Origin: an uncultured Prevotella sp.
Lineage (GTDB): Bacteria; Bacteroidota; Bacteroidia; Bacteroidales; Bacteroidaceae
Reading direction: 5' to 3'
Assembly: GCA_900318395.1 (NCBI GenBank)
Contig: ONKL01000014.1
Coordinates: 1-64,000, forward strand
DNA length: 64,000 bases
Shown: positions 42,135 through 50,233 of the stretch, piece by piece
How the letters are laid out: each line of letters starts with the position of its first letter
Position numbering within the stretch: position 1 is the stretch's first letter
Notes under the pieces: generated by a model
Told to the model about the DNA's origin: nothing
Database searches by the model: none
The model's input: the letters and a program-made list of their open reading frames with translations, nothing else
Position numbers and translations under genes: made by a program

Positions 42135-44270
42135 TTAGAAGAACAAGTAGCGATTATCCACTACATTAGCCTTCTGATAGAGTTCCTGAATAAAGATGCG
42201 AGCTGACTGGAGAGCCTGCATCTGAAGCTGCTGCTCAACAGCCTTATCATCGAACTTAGCGCCCTCACGCTCTGACTTCTTCAGAACCTTAAAGAGGTAT
42301 GCGCCACCATTACCCTTAACCAGCGCCTTGCTGAAATCACCCTGCTTAGCAGAAGCAACAGCACCAGCAAGTGCAGGCTCGCTTGCACCTGTAGCCTGCA
42401 CAAATACAGGGGCACCAAAGGTAATCTGATTAACAGAGTCTACACGAGCACCCTTTGCCTGAGCTGCTGCAATATCAGCAACACCAGCCAACTTCTCTTT
42501 GAGCTGCTCAAACTTCTTATCGCGAACGACCTCAGCCTTCACCATATCCTGAACACTCTCGAGAGCACGATAACCTACAGGATGGATCTTTGTAAGAGCC
42601 ACAACAAGCAGATGATCGTTATTACCACACTCATAAAGTGGGCTAACCTGTCCCTCCTTAGCATCGAAGATCCACTTCATAGCCTCGCGAGTGGCACGCA
42701 GACCTGCTACATTGTGCTCTGAGTTTGCAAGATCCTGACGAGGAGAAACGGTGTAACCAAACTTGGCAGCATTCTTCTCCATGTCTGCAATCGTCTTGTT
42801 CTCGCTGACAAACTGGCTGAACTTATTGTAAGCCTCAGAATATGTTCCCTTAGAGAAATCGATGGTGTGCTTGATAACAGCAACATCATACTTGTCGACC
42901 ATAGCCTTACGAGCTGTTACCTGAATAACGATGTTACCCTGTGTGAACTCAAGGTTCTTTACATCATTAACACTCAGACCATTGATGGCATTGAGATAGT
43001 TCTTCGACTCCTCATCCATCATGTTTGAATTCTCATACATAGCAGAGGTAAGCCACTGCTTCTGACCTGTCTGGCCATATTTCTGAGCAAGAGCCTCGAA
43101 ATCTGCACCAGCCTTGAGAGCGTTGTAAACACTATCAGCGGTCTGACGAGCTGCCTCTACAGTAGCTCCACCTACCTGAATCTGACGATACTCAATAGAG
43201 TCAGGCATCTGGCTCTTTGAAATCAGTTTCACAACATTAAGCGTATTGTCGAACTTTGTCTCGAAAGGAGCTGTGGTCTGACCTACAGACATAGAATCGA
43301 GCTTAGCTGCGATATCAGAAGGATAAGCACGCTTGGTAGCTGCAATACCGGTATAAGGGAACTGAGACTGAGCCTTGCGGACAACCTCTGCGGGATTTGC
43401 ACCACTCTGAAGCTTGGCACTTGCCTCTTCCATGGTCTTCTGGAGAGCTTTACGGTCAGCTGCTGAAGCGAGAACCTGGAAATCAACATACTTGATATCG
43501 CGAGTCTCTACCTGCTGCTTGAACATCTCTTTCTCCTCCTCGTACTTAGCTTTGATATCCTTCTCGTCAACCTTTACATCGTTATCGTTGATAGAAGAAT
43601 ATGCGAAAGAAGCCAGCTGAATATCGGTCTCCTGATTCTGACCCTCGAAAGCCATCTTGGCAGAAACAGGGTTAGAAAGCAGACATCCAGCCATCAGAGC
43701 CTGATACTTCTGAGTAAGAGTCTGCTGGCGAAGCTGCTTCTCGATGAACTGCCAGTACTTATAGATGGTCTGATATGACTCTGAAAGCTGTGGGTTACCA
43801 GCACTCTTCTTATAGTCATCCAAGAACTTGGTGAGCATAGTCACATCAAAACGACCAGTCTGCTGATTAACGAAGGGTGACTGCATCAGCATAGGATTGG
43901 TACCCTCTTTCATGATGTTCTGCAACTCCTCGTCAGTAACAGTCAGACCAAGCTTCTTAGCCTCGTCATTGATAAGCTGCTCGTTGACAAAAGAGTTCCA
44001 AACCTGATCCTTGATGCTGTTGAGCTCCTCTTCCGTGAAATTGTCACGACCCTGTGTCATCTTCAGTACATCCTGATACTCATCGACGAGAGCCTGGAAT
44101 TCCTGAACATTAACTTTGTTACCTAATACTTCGCCTATTTGCTGACGCTGCTGGTTCTTGGTTGCTTCACAAGAACGGAAAGCCTCTTCTGCAATGAAGG
44201 CGAAAAGGCCGAGACCAATGATAATCACAAGGGTCACGCCTCTTTTTCTGATTTTTCCTAATGCGGCCAT
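42135..44270 (-). CDS. membrane-anchored peptidyl-prolyl isomerase (PpiD/SurA type)
   Basis: 711 residues. One N-terminal membrane helix (VTLVIIIGLGLFAFIAEEAF) anchors a large periplasmic part. A SurA-N-like chaperone region (QEFQALVDEYQDVLKM, WNSFVNEQLINDEAKKLGLT) is followed by one or two parvulin-type domains (IEYRQIQVGGATVEAARQ, ADFEALAQKYGQTGQ). It should help fold outer-membrane proteins. First gene of the envelope block on minus in this region, behind its own promoter. Alanine- and glutamine-rich linkers make domain limits uncertain. Confidence 0.85.
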   Translation of the reverse strand: MAALGKIRKRGVTLVIIIGLGLFAFIAEEAFRSCEATKNQQRQQIGEVLGNKVNVQEFQALVDEYQDVLKMTQGRDNFTEEELNSIKDQVWNSFVNEQLINDEAKKLGLTVTDEELQNIMKEGTNPMLMQSPFVNQQTGRFDVTMLTKFLDDYKKSAGNPQLSESYQTIYKYWQFIEKQLRQQTLTQKYQALMAGCLLSNPVSAKMAFEGQNQETDIQLASFAYSSINDNDVKVDEKDIKAKYEEEKEMFKQQVETRDIKYVDFQVLASAADRKALQKTMEEASAKLQSGANPAEVVRKAQSQFPYTGIAATKRAYPSDIAAKLDSMSVGQTTAPFETKFDNTLNVVKLISKSQMPDSIEYRQIQVGGATVEAARQTADSVYNALKAGADFEALAQKYGQTGQKQWLTSAMYENSNMMDEESKNYLNAINGLSVNDVKNLEFTQGNIVIQVTARKAMVDKYDVAVIKHTIDFSKGTYSEAYNKFSQFVSENKTIADMEKNAAKFGYTVSPRQDLANSEHNVAGLRATREAMKWIFDAKEGQVSPLYECGNNDHLLVVALTKIHPVGYRALESVQDMVKAEVVRDKKFEQLKEKLAGVADIAAAQAKGARVDSVNQITFGAPVFVQATGASEPALAGAVASAKQGDFSKALVKGNGGAYLFKVLKKSEREGAKFDDKAVEQQLQMQALQSARIFIQELYQKANVVDNRYLFF

Positions 44271-44340
44271 AATTATAATATTTTAAAATTTTTATTTCAT
44301 TTTTGCGGGCAGTCTTTCGCTAATTTGCCCAATCAGCGTG

Positions 44341-44348
44341 CAAAGGTA
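44341..44348 (-). promoter_or_regulatory. -7 element of the ppiD-like gene
   Basis: Minus strand TACCTTTG, 70 bases before the start. Confidence 0.7.
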
Positions 44349-44388
44349 CTAAAAATGAATGATATAGAAAAAATTTTTGGGATAAATT

Positions 44389-45657
44389 TCACTTATTAGT
44401 TATCTTTAGTCGCACTAATTCAATTTTCGTAGCGGTATTCTTCACTATTTTAAACTCGAACTTGCCAATTTTGACCACTTCATTAAGTTTCGGGAACGAC
44501 TGATACTCATGGAGAATCAATCCACCAAGTGTCATATATTCATCACTTTCTGGAAGATCTAACGAGAACATCTCATTAACCTTTTCGATTTCCAGTCTGG
44601 CAGAAAGAATAAACTCGCCATCAGAGAGTCGTTTAGCAACGTGGTTCGTATTGTCATGTTCATCTTCTATCTCTCCTGTAATCTCCTCCATAATGTCTTC
44701 GAGAGACACCAGTCCACTCGTACCTCCAAATTCATCAACGACAACAGCTAAGGAGCGTTTTTGCTGCATCAGCTGTTTCATTAATTTAGATGCGAGCATC
44801 GTCTCAGGTACGAATGAAATCTCACGAACCAAGTCTGCACACAAAGCAGTTTCAGAAGCCGTGAACATATCGGAAGAGTGAATGTATCCGATGATATGAT
44901 CAATATCTTCATGAAATACCACAATCTTGGAGTGACCACTCTCGATGAAGACCTGTTTCAGTTGCGGAATAGTGGCTGTATCTGCGATAGCATCAATCTC
45001 TGTACGAGGCACCATGCAATCACGGATCTTGGTCTCAGAAAAGTCAAGGGCATTCTGGAATATCTTCACTTCCTCCCCGATGTCTGCATCATCCTCTGCA
45101 TTATCAATACTGGTCTGAACCAGATAGTCAAGATCTACCTTGGTAAATGATGTTCCTTCAGCATCCTTATTCATGTGAACGCCAACCATTCGGAGCAATC
45201 CTTTTGAGAGCAAGGTAGCAAACTTCGATATTGGATAAAGAATCACATAACATATCCACGCTGGTATCGCAAAGAATGTCAATAGCGTATTGGGATTGTT
45301 CTTGAATATACTCTTTGGGAGGAACTCGCCAGTAAAGAGCACAACAAATGTTGAAAGTATCGTATCAGCAGTCACACGCACACCGTCGCTGAGGGAAGCA
45401 AAGAAAAGTGTGTCGAAGATTTTGGCAAAAAGAATACCGTAAATTACAAGTGCGATATTATTGCCAACCAGCATCGTTGATACAAAATTATTCGGATGTT
45501 GGTAAAAGAAAGCTATGGCCTTCTGTGAGAGGCCATTCTTTTCACGATCCATCTCTGCCAACAGCCTGTTACTTGAAACAAAAGCAATCTCCATACCTGA
45601 GAAAAAAGCGGAGAAAAGCATCGTCACAAGGAGCCATATAATCAGTTCATAGTTCAT
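44389..45657 (-). CDS. CNNM/CorC-type membrane transport protein
   Basis: 422 residues, often labelled hemolysin. The N-terminal DUF21 membrane domain has four hydrophobic segments (FFSGMEIAFVSSNRLLAEMD; FTGEFLPKSIF). Two CBS modules follow (MVPRTEIDAIADTATIPQLK; AVVVDEFGGTSGLVSLEDIM) and a C-terminal CorC/HlyC domain (LPESDEYMTLGGLILHEYQS). By family it moves magnesium or another divalent cation. The order lptC, CNNM, ppiD-like is one I recall from Bacteroides. Confidence 0.88.
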   Translation of the reverse strand: MNYELIIWLLVTMLFSAFFSGMEIAFVSSNRLLAEMDREKNGLSQKAIAFFYQHPNNFVSTMLVGNNIALVIYGILFAKIFDTLFFASLSDGVRVTADTILSTFVVLFTGEFLPKSIFKNNPNTLLTFFAIPAWICYVILYPISKFATLLSKGLLRMVGVHMNKDAEGTSFTKVDLDYLVQTSIDNAEDDADIGEEVKIFQNALDFSETKIRDCMVPRTEIDAIADTATIPQLKQVFIESGHSKIVVFHEDIDHIIGYIHSSDMFTASETALCADLVREISFVPETMLASKLMKQLMQQKRSLAVVVDEFGGTSGLVSLEDIMEEITGEIEDEHDNTNHVAKRLSDGEFILSARLEIEKVNEMFSLDLPESDEYMTLGGLILHEYQSFPKLNEVVKIGKFEFKIVKNTATKIELVRLKITNK

Positions 45658-45674
45658 GTTGCAAAGTATATAGT

Positions 45675-46349
45675 TTAGAGGTGTGGAGTAGAACGACGCG
45701 CCTTTTCTGCCTTCGGGCGAAGGATGGGTTCTGGCTGTTGAACCGTATCTGCAGGATTCTTCTGCTCTTCCTCCTTGGCCTCGCCAGTCATATCCTCTTT
45801 CTCAAATGATCCTTTTGAATTATTGACGATATAATGACGCATGTGTTCATCGCTAAGGAAATAGGTACCTTCCATTGTACGTTCAGGTGTTGTAACCTTC
45901 GACCATACATTGGAATAAAGCTCATGCGAATTACCATCCCAATACAGCTCTTCACTCTCATAGATAAGTCCATTGATATTCCTGATACGGACTCTACCAC
46001 GGAGCTTCCACAGTTTCTTCTGATCGAAATACCAGGCAGAATCAGCCTGAATATAGGCCTCTACATGGAATTTCTCATCGAACTGTTCAAAGAAAATACC
46101 TTTCTCAAAAGTCCAGCGCGAAGGATTCTTAATGGTGTTAACATCCCATCGCTCAGTCACGATCTTATACTTGATAACACCAGAATCACTAATCAGCGTG
46201 TTAACGCCAAAGGTGGTCATCGTTGAAACAGAGTCACGATCGTTGATAGGAGGAGCGACATGCTCCTTCACCTCGGTACAGGCCATCAAGACCAGACCTG
46301 CCATGACTGCTAAGATGCTTGTTATTCGATCTTCCACTTGGCGAACCAT
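45675..46349 (-). CDS. lptC: LPS export periplasmic protein LptC
   Basis: 224 residues with a signal that ends in a lipobox (VLMACTEVK), so it may be a lipoprotein rather than membrane-anchored. Beta strands follow in the LptC pattern: ISDSGVIKYKIVTERWDV, FEKGIFFEQFDEKFHVEAYI, LRGRVRIRNINGLIYESEEL. It should pass lipopolysaccharide from the LptBFG transporter toward LptA. The start overlaps the end of the outer-membrane protein gene by 28 bases. The tail is rich in K, E and P. Confidence 0.82.
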   Translation of the reverse strand: MVRQVEDRITSILAVMAGLVLMACTEVKEHVAPPINDRDSVSTMTTFGVNTLISDSGVIKYKIVTERWDVNTIKNPSRWTFEKGIFFEQFDEKFHVEAYIQADSAWYFDQKKLWKLRGRVRIRNINGLIYESEELYWDGNSHELYSNVWSKVTTPERTMEGTYFLSDEHMRHYIVNNSKGSFEKEDMTGEAKEEEQKNPADTVQQPEPILRPKAEKARRSTPHL

Positions 46350-47602
46350 CTCTCATTAAAGGTAAGACCGATACAAAGACGGAAAGTATTCTCTGTCACC
46401 AGATTATCTGCAGAGCGTCTTACATATTGTCCACTGATGTTCAGGATAGAACGATTGTTGTAGGCATTGGCGATGGGGATGCCAAAACCGATACTTGCAC
46501 TCAGTTCTTTAGGACCTTCCTTTCCATTTATATAATAATAAGGTGTAGAATAGCCCACGCCTGCACGGAAGCGTATGTGTCCTAATAATTTCCGACTATT
46601 GGGGTTAGGCATAAATTCAGCACCTGCATTCACCTGGAAACGGTCTTTCAGCAACCCGTCTTTCAGAGCATAGGTATTTCCATCAAATCGCGGATAAGAT
46701 ACAGAGCCCCATTTCTGCAAATGGAAATCAGCTCCTGCACGGAATTTAGAAGCATGACTATAGCCAATACCAACGCCAAATGAGGTAGGAATTGACAATC
46801 CGTTCTCGACTTTAAAAGAGGTGGTATCTGATTTCGTAATAGAAGCATTGGTCATAATCATGCGACATATAGGATCACAATTCAGATGATGACCTGGTGA
46901 GAAGGTGGCACCTACCGTCAGGAAATCACGCTTGGCTAAAGGTAAGGTAAGTTGTACACCTAAATCGACTTTATAACTGCTAACAGACCACTCATATTCA
47001 CGGAACAGCGTATTAGAAAGCGCATTCGTACCACCCTCAATCTCCTGATGGGAATCTCCCCAAAGATAAGACAGGTTAACGCCTACAGAAAGAGGCTTTA
47101 CGATTTGCCAGCCTATACCGACGTAAAGCTGATTCAGTCCACCACTACCATTATACATAGTAGTCTCCTTGATTTTATCAGAACCTAAAGTCTCATAACT
47201 TGTCTCCTTATAATCATAACCGATATTAGAATAAGGCATAACGCCCACAGAGACTCCCAGATGCTTATATACCCTGAAAAGCGTAGTAAAATAATCAAAG
47301 CCGCCCGACTTGGCATTCACTTTCTTGCCTTGTTCTTCGTAATTGGTAATCTGTCCAGAGAGCCCTCCATCAAAAATCATCGTCAGAGAGTCTATGGCAG
47401 AATAAGAAGCAGGATTGAGGGGATTGACCTCGTTGCCTTTGCGCATACCAAGACCCACACCATTCATTCCTTTATTAAATCCAACGCTCTGAGTACTCAG
47501 GTCGCCTAAGCCATATTGGCTATAGGGAGATCGGGAACCACTCTGAGAATAAGCTGTCATCGTCATGGCCAGCATGAGGAGACAAGCAAGCATTTTATTC
47601 AT
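46322..47602 (-). CDS. outer-membrane beta-barrel protein (FadL/PorV-like shape)
   Basis: 426 residues from ATG 47602 (MNKMLACLLMLAMTMTAYSQ, signal peptide). The mature part starts GSRSPYSQYGLGDLSTQSVG and has many alternating strands (VGIGWQIVKPLSVGVNLSYLW, LGHIRFRAGVGYSTPYYYIN), ending in an aromatic-rich strand. It looks like a 12-14 strand outer-membrane channel of the kind found upstream of lptC in Bacteroidales. The substrate is unknown. An upstream in-frame stretch covers the promoter region and is rejected as the start. Confidence 0.78.
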   Translation of the reverse strand: MNKMLACLLMLAMTMTAYSQSGSRSPYSQYGLGDLSTQSVGFNKGMNGVGLGMRKGNEVNPLNPASYSAIDSLTMIFDGGLSGQITNYEEQGKKVNAKSGGFDYFTTLFRVYKHLGVSVGVMPYSNIGYDYKETSYETLGSDKIKETTMYNGSGGLNQLYVGIGWQIVKPLSVGVNLSYLWGDSHQEIEGGTNALSNTLFREYEWSVSSYKVDLGVQLTLPLAKRDFLTVGATFSPGHHLNCDPICRMIMTNASITKSDTTSFKVENGLSIPTSFGVGIGYSHASKFRAGADFHLQKWGSVSYPRFDGNTYALKDGLLKDRFQVNAGAEFMPNPNSRKLLGHIRFRAGVGYSTPYYYINGKEGPKELSASIGFGIPIANAYNNRSILNISGQYVRRSADNLVTENTFRLCIGLTFNERWFAKWKIE

Positions 47603-47641
47603 ATTTTGCACTTTATTTCTTAAGAAAAACATTTCAGCGTG

Positions 47642-47649
47642 CAAAATTA
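47642..47649 (-). promoter_or_regulatory. -7 element of the OMP-lptC-CNNM operon
   Basis: Minus strand TAATTTTG, 39 bases before the start codon. Confidence 0.6.
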
Positions 47650-47693
47650 TTGAAAAAAATCGAGAAAAACGCTTTTTAGTGAAAAATATAGAG

Positions 47694-47701
47694 TAATTTT
47701 G
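47694..47701 (+). promoter_or_regulatory. -7 element of the Lnb-like gene
   Basis: TAATTTTG, 4 bases before the GTG start, which implies an almost leaderless mRNA. Confidence 0.6.
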
Positions 47702-47705
47702 CATC

Positions 47706-48887
47706 GTGAAACAATTAAAAAACATTTTTAGGACTCTATTCGTCCTATTTTGCAACTTTTATGCTATTTCGGCACAGGCACAACAAGAACTGTGTCCAGA
47801 ATATTTTGATTCCGTAGAAGTGAGCCTCTTGACTTGTTCGCCTCATGAGGAAGTCTACAGTCTTTATGGCCACTCTGCCATCAGATGGCATGATATGCAC
47901 CAAGAAGGTCCGCATGCTGGTGAAGACCTGGCTTTTAACTGGGGCATCTTCAACTTCGATAAGCCCTATTTCGTCGCTCGGTTTGTTTTTGGCCTGACAG
48001 ACTATGAATTGGGCACAATTCCATTCAGGTCTTTTTGCGCCTATTACGAGCATTGGGGCAGCAGCGTGACAGAGCAGGTGTTGAACCTGACAAATGAAGA
48101 AAAGCTAAAGGTCAGAGATGCATTGGCCAACAACCTGCGGCCTGAAAATCGCATTTATCGCTACAATTTCTTCTATGACAACTGTTCTACACGCCCACGA
48201 GACATTGTAGAGAAATGTGTCAATGGGAAGATTGAATATGCCCCTCGTGAAGACTATTCGCCTTCATATAGGGAAATGGTGAGTTTCTGCACCAGGAATC
48301 ACCCTTGGGCCACATTCGGCAATGATATGCTTCTTGGCATCAAGGCTGATTTGAAGACAGATATGAAGCAACAGGAGTTCCTGCCTGAGAATCTTCTCTA
48401 TGATTTCGACAGAGCGCAGATTTACGCTAACGGAAACTACCGACAACTTGTCAGCGAAAGAAGAATGGCTGTGATGCCTGGTGTGCAGATCATAGAAAGT
48501 GATTTTCCGCTGACTCCTATGCAATGTGCCTGTATCTTATTGGTCATCACAGTAGGCATCAGTCTTTTCGATTGGAAGCGGAAGAAAAGATCTACGTGGT
48601 ATGATGTGGTATTGCTGCTGATGCAAGGATTAGCAGGCTGTGTGCTGTTTGTCATGCTCTTTTCGCAACATCCAGCCACCAGTACGAATCTGCAGATCCT
48701 TTTGCTGAATCCGATAGCTTTAGGTTTTATCCCAGCAGTCATCAGGAAGAAGAATAAGACCTGGCCAAAGATACAAATTGCCATGATTGTTCTCTTCCTG
48801 ATTGGCAGCATTTTCCAACATTACGCAGAAGGAATGCTCATTGTGGCATTATGTTTGCTGTTAAGAGTTATCAGATTTGAGAAATAA
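47706..48887 (+). CDS. Lnb-type lipoprotein N-acyltransferase candidate (DUF4105)
   Basis: 393 residues from GTG 47706. A signal peptide (to ISAQA) precedes a periplasmic domain with VSLLTCSPHEEVYSLYGHSA, FNWGIFNFDKPYF and YNFFYDNCSTRPRDIVEKC. The last part, from about residue 265, has five membrane helices. This is the layout of DUF4105, the family to which the Bacteroides lipoprotein N-acyltransferase Lnb was assigned (from memory). The NCS cysteine and the GHS histidine are candidate catalytic residues. It would attach the third acyl chain to lipoproteins, several of which are encoded nearby. It overlaps the following gene by 11 bases. Confidence 0.75.
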   Translation: MKQLKNIFRTLFVLFCNFYAISAQAQQELCPEYFDSVEVSLLTCSPHEEVYSLYGHSAIRWHDMHQEGPHAGEDLAFNWGIFNFDKPYFVARFVFGLTDYELGTIPFRSFCAYYEHWGSSVTEQVLNLTNEEKLKVRDALANNLRPENRIYRYNFFYDNCSTRPRDIVEKCVNGKIEYAPREDYSPSYREMVSFCTRNHPWATFGNDMLLGIKADLKTDMKQQEFLPENLLYDFDRAQIYANGNYRQLVSERRMAVMPGVQIIESDFPLTPMQCACILLVITVGISLFDWKRKKRSTWYDVVLLLMQGLAGCVLFVMLFSQHPATSTNLQILLLNPIALGFIPAVIRKKNKTWPKIQIAMIVLFLIGSIFQHYAEGMLIVALCLLLRVIRFEK

Positions 48888-50109
48888 ATATCTATATATC
48901 ACACTCTTGTCGGTGCTGGCATTGCATGCAGAAGCACAAGGACAAAAAGGAACCCGGCAGGTTCCCAAGCTGGTTGTAAACATTACCATCGACCAGCTCA
49001 GAAGTGATTATCTGGAACTCTTCGCACCTACTTATGGTACCGACGGCTTCTTACGACTGATGGAGCAAGGTGCCATTTTCGAACAGGCTTCTTATCCCTT
49101 TAGAAATATTGACCAGGCTTCTGCCATTTCGTCAGTAGTATCAGGGACAACCCCATTCTATCATACTATCACAGGAGAGCAGTGGATAGACAGGGCTTCA
49201 TTAAGACCTGTTTCTCCAGCACCATCAGACCTGGCCGTATCTACCATTGGAGACGAACTGAAGATAGCCACTAACGGAAGGGGGAAAGTCTTTGCTATCG
49301 CTCCTACAAAAACGATTGCAGAACTGGCTGGTGGACATGCGCCCAATAATGTTTACTGGAATTCTTACGGCAGGAAGAAGTGGACATCAGCTGATATCAC
49401 CACACAGGCTTTACAATCCATCTCGCAGGAGGCTTTAGGTCAAGACTCCATACCTGATTTGCTGCTGTTGACTTATGAAGCCGGTGGACAAGACCAGCAG
49501 ACCTATCAACAACTTGATCAGGAAATAGCCAGACTGGTATCTCAGACCGAGACACAAGTCGGGAAGGGCAACACGCTCTATGTGATTACCAGCACTGGAT
49601 ATTGTGAAGAAAATTCCACGAATTACAAAATATACCACATCCCCTCAGGTACATTTTATATCAATCGTACTGCCAATCTGCTCAATATGTATTTCGGCGG
49701 ATTATGGGGAAGCGGGAAATACGTTGAAACCTATTTCAAGAATCAGTTGTATCTGAACACACAATTACTTGAATCAAAACGTATTACCATAACAGATGCC
49801 ACACAAAGAGCCAAAGAGTTCTTGTTACAATCAGCAGGAGTGAAAAGTGTGGATATTCATCTCTTTGAAACTCATCGTGGCGATTTGACTATCCATCTGG
49901 CACCAGGTTGGCAATTGTCAGATGAAAATACCAATCAGACAGAAAAAGCAAAAGTCGACCTTGCCTTTTTCCCCATCATCGTCTTCAGTTCAGGCATTCA
50001 GTCTGCACGTGTTCAGGCACCTGTAACTGTCGACAGAATAGCCCCTTCCATTGCTAAGGCTATTCGCATCAGGGCACCGAATGCCAGCAACGCCTTGCCA
50101 CTTTTTTAG
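48877..50109 (+). CDS. alkaline phosphatase-fold protein, probably catalytically degenerate
   Basis: 410 residues from a TTG at 48877 (RNKYLYITLLSVLALHAEAQ follows the start, signal peptide). The fold is clear from VPKLVVNITIDQLRSDYLEL, SGTTPFYHTITGEQWIDR and RIAPSIAKAIRIRAPN. The nucleophile position before SGTTP (Thr in PafA-type enzymes) reads NIDQASAISSVV. The later metal ligand sites read LLLLTYEAGGQDQ and VITSTGYCEEN instead of the D..GH and DHG patterns. Only the first Asp (TIDQ) remains. A related Bacteroides family, as I recall it, shows the same losses but is about 90 residues longer. It overlaps the Lnb-like gene and lies before secA. Confidence 0.72.
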   Translation: MRNKYLYITLLSVLALHAEAQGQKGTRQVPKLVVNITIDQLRSDYLELFAPTYGTDGFLRLMEQGAIFEQASYPFRNIDQASAISSVVSGTTPFYHTITGEQWIDRASLRPVSPAPSDLAVSTIGDELKIATNGRGKVFAIAPTKTIAELAGGHAPNNVYWNSYGRKKWTSADITTQALQSISQEALGQDSIPDLLLLTYEAGGQDQQTYQQLDQEIARLVSQTETQVGKGNTLYVITSTGYCEENSTNYKIYHIPSGTFYINRTANLLNMYFGGLWGSGKYVETYFKNQLYLNTQLLESKRITITDATQRAKEFLLQSAGVKSVDIHLFETHRGDLTIHLAPGWQLSDENTNQTEKAKVDLAFFPIIVFSSGIQSARVQAPVTVDRIAPSIAKAIRIRAPNASNALPLF

Positions 50110-50147
50110 GCATGCCTCTGCCAATTATAGGATTTCTTACAGATTAG

Positions 50148-50179
50148 TTTGGCAGTTACAAATATTATTTGTACCTTTG
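50148..50179 (+). promoter_or_regulatory. promoter of secA
   Basis: TTTG (50148-50151), 20 bases, TACCTTTG (50172-50179), 54 bases before the ATG. Confidence 0.85.
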
Positions 50180-50233
50180 CACCGTTTTTTGGAAAAGGTT
50201 TAATCAGAAAAGAATAAAAAGTTATAATTTGAT

